From Pseudomonadota bacterium (GTDB lineage Bacteria > Pseudomonadota > Alphaproteobacteria > Reyranellales > Reyranellaceae): a stretch of DNA of 55,662 nt. A model generated the notes under the pieces. That model saw nothing but the letters and a program-made list of their open reading frames with translations, made no database searches and was not told the origin of the DNA. Each line of letters starts with the position of its first letter. The first letter of the stretch is position 1. This document shows, in pieces, positions 10,395 to 19,859 of this stretch. The position numbers and the translations under genes are program-made. Location: assembly GCA_020160955.1 (NCBI GenBank), contig JAIUOX010000017.1:1-55662 (forward strand). Reading direction: 5' to 3'.

Positions 10395-11090
10395 GTGCGC
10401 AAGACCATCGCCCTCGTCGACGACGATCGCAACATCCTGACCTCCGTCTCGATGCTGCTCGAGGCCGAGGGGTTCCAGATCAAGACCTACAACGACGGCG
10501 CCTCGGCGCTCGAGGGTCTGAACCAGAGCCCGCCCGACCTCGGGATCTTCGACATCAAGATGCCGCGCATGGACGGCATGGAGCTGCTCAACCGCGTCCG
10601 CAAGACGCAGCAGTTCCCCGTGATCTTCCTGACCTCGAAGGACGAGGAGATCGACGAGGTGCTCGGCCTGCGCATGGGCGCCGACGACTTCATCCGCAAG
10701 CCGTTCTCGCAGCGCCTGCTGCTCGAGCGCATCCGCGCCGTGCTGCGCCGCGCCGACGCCGGCGGCGCCAAGGGCGAGAGCAGCGCCGAGCGCATCGTGC
10801 GCGGCGACCTCGTGCTCGACCCGAGCCGCCACCAGTGCACCTGGAAGGGCAAGGAAGTGCACCTCACGGTCACCGAGTTCCTGCTGCTGAAGTCGCTCGC
10901 CGAGCGGCCCGGCCACGTCAAGAACCGCGACCAGCTGATGGACGCCGCCTACGGCGAGACGATCTACGTCGACGACCGCACGATCGACAGCCACATCAAG
11001 CGCGTCCGTCGCAAGTTCCGCGAGGTCGACAGCGAGTTCGAGCAGATCGAAACGCTCTATGGCATCGGATATCGATACCGCGACGCCTGA
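10395..11090 (+). CDS. chvI: Response regulator ChvI (OmpR/PhoB type)
   Basis: 231 residues. The receiver domain has acidic residues DDD near residue 9, the phospho-acceptor Asp 53 in [11 protein letters not shown], and Lys in FIRKPF. A winged-helix DNA-binding domain follows ([25 protein letters not shown], then [16 protein letters not shown]). It is the partner of the overlapping histidine kinase gene. In alphaproteobacteria ChvI (ExoS/ChvI, BvrS/BvrR) controls envelope, acid and host-interaction genes. The start is GTG, set by CAGGAGAGAG about 8 bases upstream. The last 32 bases overlap the start of chvG, so expression is coupled. Confidence 0.96.
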   Translation: MRKTIALVDDDRNILTSVSMLLEAEGFQIKTYNDGASALEGLNQSPPDLGIFDIKMPRMDGMELLNRVRKTQQFPVIFLTSKDEEIDEVLGLRMGADDFIRKPFSQRLLLERIRAVLRRADAGGAKGESSAERIVRGDLVLDPSRHQCTWKGKEVHLTVTEFLLLKSLAERPGHVKNRDQLMDAAYGETIYVDDRTIDSHIKRVRRKFREVDSEFEQIETLYGIGYRYRDA

Positions 11091-12828
11091 GCCCGGGCGC
11101 CGCTTCGGATTGCAGGACCTGAAGTCGCGACTGGCCGGCCTGTTCGGCCGCCGCGCGCCCGCCCCGTCCGCCGCCACGCCGGCCGCCTCCGAGACGCCGT
11201 CGCTGCTGCGCCGGCGGCGCAGCGTGTCGCGCCGCGGCTCGCCGCTGACGCGCCGCATCCTGCTGCTCAACATCATCCCGGTGGCGCTGCTCACCCTGGG
11301 CGCGGTCTACCTCTCCGACTACGAGGAAGAGCTGATCGACGCCGAGCTGGCCTCGCTCGCCGTGCAGGGCGAGATGGTCGCCGCCGGCATCGCCGAGGTC
11401 GCGGTGAGCGGCGGCGAGGCCACGGTCAACCGGCTCGACGCCGACGCCGCCGGCCAGCTGCTGACCCGCCTGGTCCACCCGACCGGGGTGCGCGCCCGGC
11501 TGTTCGGCGAGGCCGGCGAGCTGATCGCCGATTCGTCGGTGCTGAGCGAGACCGGCCGCATCCGCGTGCAACCGCTGCCGCCGCCGCTCGCCGGGTCGAA
11601 CGAGCCGAGCTGGGGCGAGCGGATCGGCGACTGGATCGGCCGCCAGCTGAGCCGCGTCGACCGCTTCCCCGAGTATGTCGAGCGCGCCGTGCCGAGCTCG
11701 CGCGACTTCCCCGAGGCGACCAGCGCGCTGCGCGGCTTCAACGCCTCGGCGGTGCGCGTGTCGCCCGACGGCATGCTGATCATGAGCGCCGCCGTGCCGG
11801 TGCAACGCTACAAGCAGGTGCTGGGCGCGCTGGTGCTGACGCGCGACAACCGGGCGATCGCCGCGTCGCTGCGCGAGGTGCGCTACGACATGATGGTGAT
11901 CGCCACCGCGGCGCTCGGCATCACGGTGCTGCTGTCGCTCTACCTCGCCGGCACCATCACCCAGCCGATCGTGCGGCTGGCGCGCGCCGCCGACGACGTG
12001 CGGCTGGCCCGCGAGAGCCGGCCGGCGATCCCCGACCTCGGCCGGCGCGGCGACGAGATCGGCGACTTGAACGACGCGCTGCGCTCGATGACCGACGCGC
12101 TGTGGCAGCGCATGAACACCATCGAGAGCTTCGCCGCCGACGTCGCGCACGAGCTCAAGAACCCGCTGACCTCGCTGCGCTCGGCGATCGAGGTCGCGGC
12201 CCGGCCCAACCTCGATCCCGAGCGGCGCGACAAGCTGATGGCGATCGTGCTCGACGACATCAACCGCCTGAACCGGCTGATCACCGACATCTCGGAGGCC
12301 TCCCGCCTCGATGCCGAGCTGATGCGCGGCGAGGTCAAGCGGGTCAACCTCAACACGCTGCTGGGCGACATGGTGCGCCACTACGCGGCGACCTCGCTGC
12401 AGAAGGGCGGCGCCGAGGTCGAGTACCGCGTCGCCACCAACCCGCCGTTCGACGCGCATGGCCATGACGGCCGCTACGGCCAGGTGTTCCGCAACGTCAT
12501 CGACAACGCGCTGTCGTTCAGCCCGGCCGGCTCGAAGATCGTGGTCGAGCTCAGCCGCGCGCCGCGCAACGGGCCGTTCATCGTGACGATCGACGACGAG
12601 GGCCCGGGCATCCCCGAGGACAACCTCGAATCGATCTTCAACCGCTTCTACTCGGAGCGGCCGACCGAGCATTTCGGCCAGCACTCCGGCCTCGGCCTGT
12701 CGATCTGCCGCCAGATCATGGAAACCTACGGCGGCGCCATCGCCGCCTCGAACCGGCGCGGCGCCGACGGCAGCATCCTCGGCGCACGCTTCACCGTCCG
12801 CGTGCCCTCGGCCGATGCGAGGCAGTAG
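11059..12828 (+). CDS. chvG: Sensor histidine kinase ChvG
   Basis: 589 residues. A Pro/Ala/Arg-rich cytoplasmic leader of about 70 residues precedes transmembrane segment 1 ([18 protein letters not shown]). A periplasmic sensor of nearly 180 residues follows, then transmembrane segment 2 (about 280-298), HAMP, the HisKA domain with phospho-acceptor His 364 in [17 protein letters not shown], and an ATPase domain with [22 protein letters not shown] and HSGLGLSIC. It should phosphorylate ChvI in response to acid or envelope signals, by analogy with ExoS/ChvG/BvrS. It starts inside the end of chvI. A family B repeat begins four bases after its stop. Confidence 0.96.
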   Translation: MASDIDTATPEPGRRFGLQDLKSRLAGLFGRRAPAPSAATPAASETPSLLRRRRSVSRRGSPLTRRILLLNIIPVALLTLGAVYLSDYEEELIDAELASLAVQGEMVAAGIAEVAVSGGEATVNRLDADAAGQLLTRLVHPTGVRARLFGEAGELIADSSVLSETGRIRVQPLPPPLAGSNEPSWGERIGDWIGRQLSRVDRFPEYVERAVPSSRDFPEATSALRGFNASAVRVSPDGMLIMSAAVPVQRYKQVLGALVLTRDNRAIAASLREVRYDMMVIATAALGITVLLSLYLAGTITQPIVRLARAADDVRLARESRPAIPDLGRRGDEIGDLNDALRSMTDALWQRMNTIESFAADVAHELKNPLTSLRSAIEVAARPNLDPERRDKLMAIVLDDINRLNRLITDISEASRLDAELMRGEVKRVNLNTLLGDMVRHYAATSLQKGGAEVEYRVATNPPFDAHGHDGRYGQVFRNVIDNALSFSPAGSKIVVELSRAPRNGPFIVTIDDEGPGIPEDNLESIFNRFYSERPTEHFGQHSGLGLSICRQIMETYGGAIAASNRRGADGSILGARFTVRVPSADARQ

Positions 12829-12831
12829 CCC

Positions 12832-12965
12832 TTCCTCCCCAGGCTTCTGCCTGGGGAGGTGCCGGCGTCTTCGCCGGCGGAGGGGTCATGGGCGCCCCGT
12901 CGTGCGGCTCATGACCCCTCCGTCCGCTGCGCGGACACCTCCCCGCGCTCGCGCGCAGGGAGGAA
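12832..12965. repeat. Family B five-hairpin repeat, copy B2
   Basis: The same five-hairpin architecture as copy B1 with compensated stem changes: CCTCCCCAGG/CCTGGGGAGG, GCCGGCG/CGCCGGC, GAGGGGTCATG/CATGACCCCTC, GTCCGC/GCGGAC and the terminal hairpin. Its right end GGGAGGAAA is the only plausible ribosome binding site of hprK, whose ATG is 11 bases further on. Confidence 0.92.
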
Positions 12966-12975
12966 AGAAGTTCGC

Positions 12976-13413
12976 ATGAACGTCCATGCCACCTGCGTGG
13001 CGCTGCGGCTCGGCCGGACGTGGCGCGGCGTACTGCTGCGCGGGCCGTCCGGCGCCGGCAAGTCGGACCTCGCGCTGCGCCTCGTCGACGAGGGCGCCCG
13101 GCTGGTCGCCGACGACCGCACCGACCTCGCGGTGCAGGGCGGCCGGCTGGTCGCCACCGCGCCGCGAACGATCGCCGGCCTGCTCGAGGTGCGCGGGCTC
13201 GGCATCGTGTCGCTGCCCGCCGGCCGCGTCGCGCCGCGCGTCGCGGTCGCCCTGCTGGTCGACCTGGTGGCGCCGAGGCGGATCGAGCGGATGCCCTCGC
13301 CGGCGCGCGAAAAGCTGATGGGCGTCACGCTGCCGGTGCTGGCGCTCGCCCCGTTCGAGGCCTCGGCAGCGGCGAAGTTGCGCCTTGCCTTGGCGCAAAC
13401 CGCCGCCGCATGA
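12976..13413 (+). CDS. hprK: HPr kinase/phosphorylase, short alphaproteobacterial form
   Basis: 145 residues, only the catalytic C-terminal domain of the roughly 310-residue Firmicutes enzyme, as is usual in alphaproteobacteria. The Walker A motif GPSGAGKS is at residues 23-30, followed by LALRLVDEGARLVADDRTDL and the LEVRGLGIV segment. It should phosphorylate HPr on its regulatory serine (Ser 57 of the HPr encoded at 14770). The ATG is chosen because the coding match begins there and GGGAGGAAA from the preceding family B repeat is correctly spaced. A 16-base gap separates it from rapZ. Confidence 0.93.
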   Translation: MNVHATCVALRLGRTWRGVLLRGPSGAGKSDLALRLVDEGARLVADDRTDLAVQGGRLVATAPRTIAGLLEVRGLGIVSLPAGRVAPRVAVALLVDLVAPRRIERMPSPAREKLMGVTLPVLALAPFEASAAAKLRLALAQTAAA

Positions 13414-13429
13414 TCCGCCCGTCCGCGCC

Positions 13430-14359
13430 ATGCCCGACACCACCCCCGCCCCGACTTCTTCGCCCGACGCCTCGGCCCGCCGCCCGTTCGTGCTGGTGAC
13501 CGGCCTGTCCGGCGCCGGCCGCGGCACCGCGCTGGCCGCGCTGGAGGACATGGGCTACGTCGCGGTCGACAACGTGCCGCTGCCGCTGCTCGGCGACCTG
13601 ATGCGCTCGACCGCGGCGGGCGAGATGGCGGCGCCGCTGGCGTTCGGCGTCGACACCCGTACCTTCGGCTTCGAGCCGCACGACTTGGTGCGCCGCATCC
13701 GCGACCTGCGCACCCGCCCCGAGCTGGCGCCACGTCTCCTGTTCCTCGATGCCGACAGCGACACCCTGCGGCGGCGCTACACCGAGACGCGGCGGCCGCA
13801 CCCGATGGCGCCCGACCGGCCGGTCATCGACGGCATCGCCGAGGAGCGCCGCCAGCTATCCTGGGTGCGCGATTCGGCCGACGTGGTGATCGACACCTCC
13901 GCCCTGTCACCGCACGAGTTCAAGCTGCTGCTGGCCGGCCACTTCGCGCTCGGCCGCGGGCTGGCGACCCGGCTGTCGGTGATGTCGTTCTCGTTCCGCC
14001 GCGGCCTGCCGCGCGAGGCCGACCTGGTGTTCGACGTCCGCTTCCTCAAGAATCCGCACTATGAGCCGACGCTGAAGCCGTTGACCGGCCGCAACCCGGC
14101 GGTCGCCGCCTACGTCGCCAGCGACCCCGGCTACCGGCCGTTCGTGGAATCGCTGAAGAACCTGATCGGGCCGCTGCTGCCCCGGTTCGACGCCGAGGGC
14201 AAGAGCTATCTGACCATCGCGGTGGGCTGCACCGGCGGCCGCCACCGCTCGGTGGCGATCGCCGAGGAGCTGGCAGGGTGGTTGCGCGAGGCGGGCCGCT
14301 CGGTCACTCTCTCGCACCGGGACGCCGAGGCAGCCGGGGAGGCTGGCGGTGCAGCGTAG
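13430..14359 (+). CDS. rapZ: RapZ/YvcJ-family nucleotide-binding protein
   Basis: 309 residues. The N-terminal P-loop domain has VTGLSGAGRGTALAALED at residues 23-40, and the C-terminal RapZ domain has the strongly conserved DVRFLKNPHY, GRNPAV and YLTIAVGCTGGRHRSVAIAEEL. In the P-loop the canonical GxxGxGK[ST] reads GLSGAGRG, so both the Lys and the Ser/Thr are replaced (Arg 31, Gly 32). The Arg is common in alphaproteobacterial members as I recall; the Gly is less expected. In enterobacteria RapZ controls GlmS through small RNA decay; the role here is not shown. It sits inside the PTS gene cluster, in line with its neighbours. Confidence 0.93.
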   Translation: MPDTTPAPTSSPDASARRPFVLVTGLSGAGRGTALAALEDMGYVAVDNVPLPLLGDLMRSTAAGEMAAPLAFGVDTRTFGFEPHDLVRRIRDLRTRPELAPRLLFLDADSDTLRRRYTETRRPHPMAPDRPVIDGIAEERRQLSWVRDSADVVIDTSALSPHEFKLLLAGHFALGRGLATRLSVMSFSFRRGLPREADLVFDVRFLKNPHYEPTLKPLTGRNPAVAAYVASDPGYRPFVESLKNLIGPLLPRFDAEGKSYLTIAVGCTGGRHRSVAIAEELAGWLREAGRSVTLSHRDAEAAGEAGGAA

Positions 14360-14368
14360 AGCAAGAGC

Positions 14369-14773
14369 ATGATTGGCATCGTACTGGTCACCCACGGCAA
14401 CCTGGCGCGCGAGTTCGCCGCCGCCCTCGAGCACGTCGTCGGCCCGCAGCAATGCCTGGCGACGGTCTGCATCGGCGCCGAGGACGACATGGAAAAGCGG
14501 CGCGCCGAGATCCTGGAATGCGCCCGCGCCTGCGACACCGGCGACGGCGTGATCCTGCTGACCGACATGTTCGGCGGCACGCCCTCCAACCTCGCCATCT
14601 CGATCATGGAACAGGCCCGCATCGAGGTGCTGGCCGGCGTCAACCTGCCGATGCTGGTCAAGCTGGCCTCGGTGCGCACCCGCCCGATCGCCGAGGCGGT
14701 GCGGATGGCCCAGGAAGCCGGCCGCAAGTACATCACCGTCGCCTCGCGCATCCTCGCCAAGGAAGCATCATGA
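14369..14773 (+). CDS. PTS EIIA component, mannose type
   Basis: 134 residues, a single EIIA(Man) domain. The phosphorylated histidine is His 9 in IVLVTHGNLA, and DMFGGTPSNLA is the family signature. No EIIB, EIIC or EIID gene is present, so a regulatory rather than sugar-transport PTS is inferred, as in other alphaproteobacteria (PtsM/ManX). It should accept phosphate from HPr. Its stop codon overlaps the HPr start (ATGA), so the two are co-translated. Confidence 0.94.
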   Translation: MIGIVLVTHGNLAREFAAALEHVVGPQQCLATVCIGAEDDMEKRRAEILECARACDTGDGVILLTDMFGGTPSNLAISIMEQARIEVLAGVNLPMLVKLASVRTRPIAEAVRMAQEAGRKYITVASRILAKEAS

Positions 14774-15069
14774 GCGACGGCGTCGCCGAAGCCGGCATCG
14801 GCGCGCTGAAGCGCAGCCTGAACATCGCCAACAAGCGCGGCCTGCATGCCCGCGCCGCCGCCAAGTTCGTGCGCACCGCCGGCCAGTTCGACGCCGTGGT
14901 GCGGGTCAGCTTCAAGGGCCAGGAAGTCTCCGGCCTGTCGATCATGGGCCTGATGATGCTGGCCGCCGGCATCGGCAGCACGATCGAGGTCGCCTGCTCG
15001 GGCCGCCAGGCCGCCGACGCGATGGCCGCCATTTCGACGCTGGTCGACGGGAAATTCGGCGAGGAATAG
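14770..15069 (+). CDS. ptsH: Phosphocarrier protein HPr
   Basis: 99 residues. The catalytic His 26 lies in NKRGLHARAAAKFV and the regulatory serine site is Ser 57 in GLSIMGLMMLAA, consistent with control by HprK encoded upstream. A 14-residue N-terminal extension precedes the HPr fold. Enzyme I is not in the window. The start is the ATG overlapping the EIIA stop. The gene normally leads directly to ahcY in related genomes; here an opposing FRG-domain gene ends 22 bases downstream. Confidence 0.95.
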   Translation: MSDGVAEAGIGALKRSLNIANKRGLHARAAAKFVRTAGQFDAVVRVSFKGQEVSGLSIMGLMMLAAGIGSTIEVACSGRQAADAMAAISTLVDGKFGEE

Positions 15070-15091
15070 CCGCCAGCCCGTCGAGGCAAGG

Positions 15092-16006
15092 TCACGAGGC
15101 GCAGATCTTCGCCATGCTTGCATCGATCTCGCCTACCCTCTCGCGGAAGGCGCGTTCGAGCGCGTCGTGCCTCGACGGCACGAGCGATGGCTCGCCCATT
15201 TGGGGGAAGTCGCGGTCCCAAAAGGAGCCCCTAGGGGAGTTCCGAAGCAGGATCTTCGCCACGAGGCGTCGCGCCGGATCGGAAACGGCACGCGGTGCCC
15301 GTTCGCCGTCCCCCGTCGGTCCATCGAAGGGAAAGCGACCGATCAGATAGCCATCCTGGTAGTGCGGCCGCTTGGCGACAGGCGGGCAGACGGCCTGGAG
15401 ACGGGCCAGCACGACATGCTGATCGGCGTCGAACGTGACCGAGTTCGTGCTGGCGGGCAGAGCGTAGACATAGACGAAGCCGCTGGCTTGCCGCTTCGAC
15501 AACGCGAAGCTCGCTGCCACGCGTAGGTTGGGCGAGACATCGATCAACGGCGTAGGCCACAGGTAGTAGTGCTGGGCCACGGCCCAGACCGCTTCCCGGA
15601 ACAGCGAAAGGGTGGCCGGGCGCGGTGTCGGAAACCGGCCGCAGACGTCCTGGACCAGGAACGGGATATGCTCGAGGAGATGCTGCCAGACTTTCTGCCG
15701 GACCCCGGGACGAGCGTTGATCTCGTGCCGCTTGCCGCTCAGCGACGCCCAGGTGTCGCGAAAGAGGGCGGCCTTCGGTGGGCGGTCGTCGACCTGGCCG
15801 CGAAAGTAGAGCGAATGGCGCTTGTTCATGACTGACAGGAAAGAAATGATTTCCAGCAGCTCCGCGTAGTTTTGCGCGTATAGGGGCGCCTCTTCCGCCA
15901 CTTCCTTGGCACTTTGCCGGGTTCCCCGAAGGTCGTCGCTGAGATGCGGGGAGTTCTTGAAGGTTCGGTAGGACCTCGGCCCGTAGATGGCTTCAAGCGG
16001 ATACAT
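15092..16006 (-). CDS. FRG-domain protein
   Basis: 304 residues, one FRG domain. The defining motif is SLYFRGQ (67-71 for YFRGQ), and the second conserved block AQHYYLWPTPLIDVSPNLRVAASFAL (from 144) matches the usual QHYGLPTRLLDWT pattern of this family. No signal peptide or transmembrane segment is seen. FRG domains have no settled biochemical activity and are often found in accessory or defence-type neighbourhoods; function here is unknown. Codon use looks less GC-biased than the flanking genes. It is convergent with ptsH and divergent from ahcY, so it interrupts a normally conserved gene order and looks acquired. Confidence 0.88.
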   Translation of the reverse strand: MYPLEAIYGPRSYRTFKNSPHLSDDLRGTRQSAKEVAEEAPLYAQNYAELLEIISFLSVMNKRHSLYFRGQVDDRPPKAALFRDTWASLSGKRHEINARPGVRQKVWQHLLEHIPFLVQDVCGRFPTPRPATLSLFREAVWAVAQHYYLWPTPLIDVSPNLRVAASFALSKRQASGFVYVYALPASTNSVTFDADQHVVLARLQAVCPPVAKRPHYQDGYLIGRFPFDGPTGDGERAPRAVSDPARRLVAKILLRNSPRGSFWDRDFPQMGEPSLVPSRHDALERAFRERVGEIDASMAKICAS

Positions 16007-16097
16007 GACATTCCCGGCAACTGGTGAAAGCTCGACGACCCAAGTGACGAACTCTCGCCGCGGGAGAGAAGCGTGACAAGTTCACAACCAGCGATCC

Positions 16098-16131
16098 GGC
16101 GCCCCGCGCTGACCGAAACCGGGCGCCCCGC
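16098..16131. repeat. Short direct repeat in the FRG-ahcY gap
   Basis: GGCGCCCCGC occurs at 16098-16107 and again at 16122-16131. It may be chance in GC-rich DNA; it is noted because the 259-base divergent gap also carries the AT-rich palindrome upstream of ahcY. Confidence 0.4.
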
Positions 16132-16162
16132 CGACGACGGAGCCGACCGGCCATAAAGCACC

Positions 16163-16204
16163 CGTCATATCGACATAAAGAATTGCTTATATGAGCATAT
16201 GACG
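16163..16204. promoter_or_regulatory. AT-rich imperfect palindrome upstream of ahcY
   Basis: A 42-base interrupted palindrome: outer arms CGTCATAT and ATATGACG are perfect, inner CATA and TATG also pair, and the centre is AAAGAATTGCTTA. CATAAAG also occurs at 16152-16158 and 16174-16180, 22 bases (two helical turns) apart. Such AT-rich sequence stands out in this genome. It lies 62-103 bases before the ahcY start, a suitable place for a promoter operator, for example of an ArsR-type SAH-cycle regulator. The regulator identity is inference. Confidence 0.6.
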
Positions 16205-16265
16205 CGTTGAGGCGCTGGCGGCGCGCTGTTATGAGGGCGCCCATCATCACAGCCGGGAGCGCCAG

Positions 16266-17660
<1,395 letters not shown>

Positions 17661-17690
17661 TCGACCGACCCACAGGGTCGTCGTGTTAAG

Positions 17691-17728
17691 AAGTCGGCAT
17701 CGGGAGACCCGGTGCCGACTTTTTCTTT
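17691..17728 (+). terminator. Intrinsic terminator of ahcY overlapping the tsaE start
   Basis: A 14-base arm at 17691-17704 (AAGTCGGCATCGGG) pairs with 17708-17721 (CCCGGTGCCGACTT) with one U.G and a 3-base loop, followed by TTTTTCTTT. The tsaE ribosome site GGGAG (17702-17706) and GTG start (17712) are both inside the hairpin. Confidence 0.88.
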
Positions 17729-18155
17729 GTTCCTGCCCGACGAATCCGCCACCGAGCGGCTGGGCGCCGCGCTCGCGGCGCGGCTGCGGCCGCGCGACAC
17801 GGTGGCGCTCGAGGGCGGCCTCGGCGCCGGCAAGACGACGCTGGCCCGCGCCATCCTGCGCGCCGCCACCGGCGCGCCCGACCTCGTGGTGCCCAGCCCG
17901 ACCTTCACCCTGGTCGAGGTCTACGACACGCCGCGCGGCGCCTACTGGCACTTCGACCTCTACCGGCTGGAAGCGCCCGAGCAGGTCTTCGAACTGGGCT
18001 GGGAAGAGGCCCGGGCCGACGGCATCGCGCTGGTCGAGTGGCCGGGGCGGCTCGGCCCGCTGCTGCCGGCCGACCGGCTGACCGTCACGCTGGCCGCCGA
18101 GGGCGACGGGCGGCGGGTCCATCTCGCGGGGGAGGCGCGGCTGGCCGATGTCTGA
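17712..18155 (+). CDS. tsaE: tRNA threonylcarbamoyladenosine biosynthesis ATPase TsaE
   Basis: 147 residues. Walker A GGLGAGKTT at 35-43, then SPTFTLVEVYDT and HFDLYRLEAPEQVFELGWEE, the TsaE signature. It works with TsaB, TsaC and TsaD to make t6A at position 37 of ANN-decoding tRNAs. The GTG at 17712 has GGGAG five bases upstream; both sit in the ahcY terminator stem. A TTG at 17727, just outside the hairpin, is an alternative start that would remove five residues. It overlaps the next gene by eight bases. Confidence 0.94.
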   Translation: MPTFSLFLPDESATERLGAALAARLRPRDTVALEGGLGAGKTTLARAILRAATGAPDLVVPSPTFTLVEVYDTPRGAYWHFDLYRLEAPEQVFELGWEEARADGIALVEWPGRLGPLLPADRLTVTLAAEGDGRRVHLAGEARLADV

Positions 18156-19158
18156 ACGAAATGCCCTGCGCGCCGACTTCGTGCGCCGCGCCGGCTGGGG
18201 CGACGCGGCCGAGCGGCTGCTGGCCGGCGACGCCTCGTTCCGCAAGTACTTCCGGCTGACCCGTCCCGCGCCCCAGGGGGCCGTCGGCCAGGCGGTGGTG
18301 ATGGACGCGCCGCCGCCTCAGGAGGACGTCGCGCCGTTCGTGCGCATCGCCCGCCACCTGCGGGCGCTCGGCATCAGCGCGCCGGAGATCCTGGCCGAGG
18401 ACACCGCCCACGGCTTCCTGCTGATCGAGGACCTCGGCGACGACACCTATGCCCGCGTGCTGGCGCGCGGCGGCGACGAGGGCGAGCTCTACCGCCTCGC
18501 CACCGACGTGCTGCTGGTGCTGCACCATGCCGGGCCGCGCGCCTTGCTGCCCGGGCTGGGGGCCTACACCGGCGAGGCGCTGATCGAGGCGGCGATGCTG
18601 CTGCCCGAGTGGTACCTGCCGGCCGCCACCGGCCACGAGGCCCCGGCCGGGGAACTCGACGCCTACCGCGACGCCTGGCGCCGCTGCCTCGCGGCGCTGC
18701 CGGCGATGGCCGACACGCTGCTGCTGCGCGACTACCACCAGGACAACCTGCTGCTGCTGCCGGCGCGGCCGGGCGTGCGCGCCTGCGGCGTGCTCGACTT
18801 CCAGGACGCCCAGCAGGGCCACCCCTCCTACGACCTGGTGTCGCTGGTCGAGGACGCGCGGCGCGACGTCTCGCCCGCCGTCCAGCGCGCCTGCTTCGAC
18901 CGCTACGTTTCCGAGGCCGGGCTCGACCGCGCCGACTTCGCCACCGGCTTCGCGCTGATGGCGGCGCAGCGCCATGCCCGCGTCATCGGCGTCTTCGTCC
19001 GGCTCTTGAAGCGCGACCGCAAGCCGGTTTACCTGCATCACCTGCCGCGCGTGTGGCGGCTGTTCGAACAGGCGCTGCGCCACGACGCGCTGCAACCGCT
19101 ACGCGCCTGGGTCGACCGCCTGCTGCCGCCCGCAACGCGGCGCTTTGGAGCTCCATGA
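18148..19158 (+). CDS. amgK: N-acetylmuramate/N-acetylglucosamine anomeric kinase
   Basis: 336 residues, aminoglycoside-phosphotransferase (APH) fold. The ATP-site Asp/Gly segment is LLIEDLGDDTYARVL, the catalytic loop is LLLRDYHQDNLLLL and the metal-binding motif is GVLDFQDAQQGHPSYDLVSL. The neighbour downstream is a MurU-type nucleotidyltransferase, and the two are known to act together in recycling peptidoglycan sugars to UDP-MurNAc, bypassing de novo synthesis and fosfomycin-sensitive MurA. The stop overlaps the murU start (ATGA). Confidence 0.92.
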   Translation: MSERNALRADFVRRAGWGDAAERLLAGDASFRKYFRLTRPAPQGAVGQAVVMDAPPPQEDVAPFVRIARHLRALGISAPEILAEDTAHGFLLIEDLGDDTYARVLARGGDEGELYRLATDVLLVLHHAGPRALLPGLGAYTGEALIEAAMLLPEWYLPAATGHEAPAGELDAYRDAWRRCLAALPAMADTLLLRDYHQDNLLLLPARPGVRACGVLDFQDAQQGHPSYDLVSLVEDARRDVSPAVQRACFDRYVSEAGLDRADFATGFALMAAQRHARVIGVFVRLLKRDRKPVYLHHLPRVWRLFEQALRHDALQPLRAWVDRLLPPATRRFGAP

Positions 19159-19859
19159 TCGATACCGCCATGATCCTCGCCGCGGGCCGCGGCGAACGGA
19201 TGCGCCCGCTGACCGACACCGTGCCCAAGCCGCTGATCCCGGTGGCCGGGCGCTCGATGATCGAGCGCAGCCTCGACCGGCTGTTCACGTTCGGCGTGCG
19301 CAACATCGTGGTCAACGTCCACCATCTCGGCCAGCAGATCGCCGACCGGATCGGCGATCGCGTGCGCATCGTCGTCGAGGACCGGCTGCTCGACACCGGC
19401 GGCAGCGTGCTGAACGCCCTGCCGCTGCTCGGCGACAAGCCGTTCCTGGTGCTAAACGGCGACGGGCTGTGGCGCGACGCCGGCGAGTCCTTCCTCGGCC
19501 GCCTGATGGGCCGCTGGGACGCCGAGCGCATGGACGCGCTGCTGCTGCTGCACCCGCTGCACAAGATGATCGGCCGCGAGGCCCGCGACCGCGGCGACTA
19601 CTTCCTCGAGCCGCGCGGCCGCATCCGCCACCGCGGCCAGGCGCCGCTGTCGCCCTACGTCTTCGCCAGCGCCTCGCTGTGCCACCCGCGGCTGTTCCGC
19701 GACGCCCCGGCCGCGCCGTTCTCGCTGGTCCAGCTGTGGCACCGCGCCGAGGCCGAGGGCCGGCTGCACGGCATGATCAACGAGGGCGAGTGGTTCCACG
19801 TCGGCACGCCGCAGGCGCTGGCCGAGACCGAGCGCCTGCTGGCGCCCGCGGCGGCATGA
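19155..19859 (+). CDS. murU: N-acetylmuramate-1-phosphate uridylyltransferase
   Basis: 234 residues, nucleotidyltransferase fold. The nucleotide loop AMILAAGRGERMRPLTD and KPLIPVAGRSMIERSLDRL are the family signature; VLNGDGLW holds the metal-binding Asp, and EWFHVGTPQALAETE closes the active site. It should join UTP and MurNAc-1-phosphate made by AmgK. The ATG at 19155 overlaps the amgK stop, and its own stop overlaps the addB start, so amgK, murU, addB and addA form a tightly coupled operon. Confidence 0.93.
   Translation: MIDTAMILAAGRGERMRPLTDTVPKPLIPVAGRSMIERSLDRLFTFGVRNIVVNVHHLGQQIADRIGDRVRIVVEDRLLDTGGSVLNALPLLGDKPFLVLNGDGLWRDAGESFLGRLMGRWDAERMDALLLLHPLHKMIGREARDRGDYFLEPRGRIRHRGQAPLSPYVFASASLCHPRLFRDAPAAPFSLVQLWHRAEAEGRLHGMINEGEWFHVGTPQALAETERLLAPAAA

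Noticed and set aside
16163..16265. SAM or SAH riboswitch before ahcY
   Set aside because: The expected consensus segments were not recognised. Only a possible pairing over the ribosome site is reported, with low weight.
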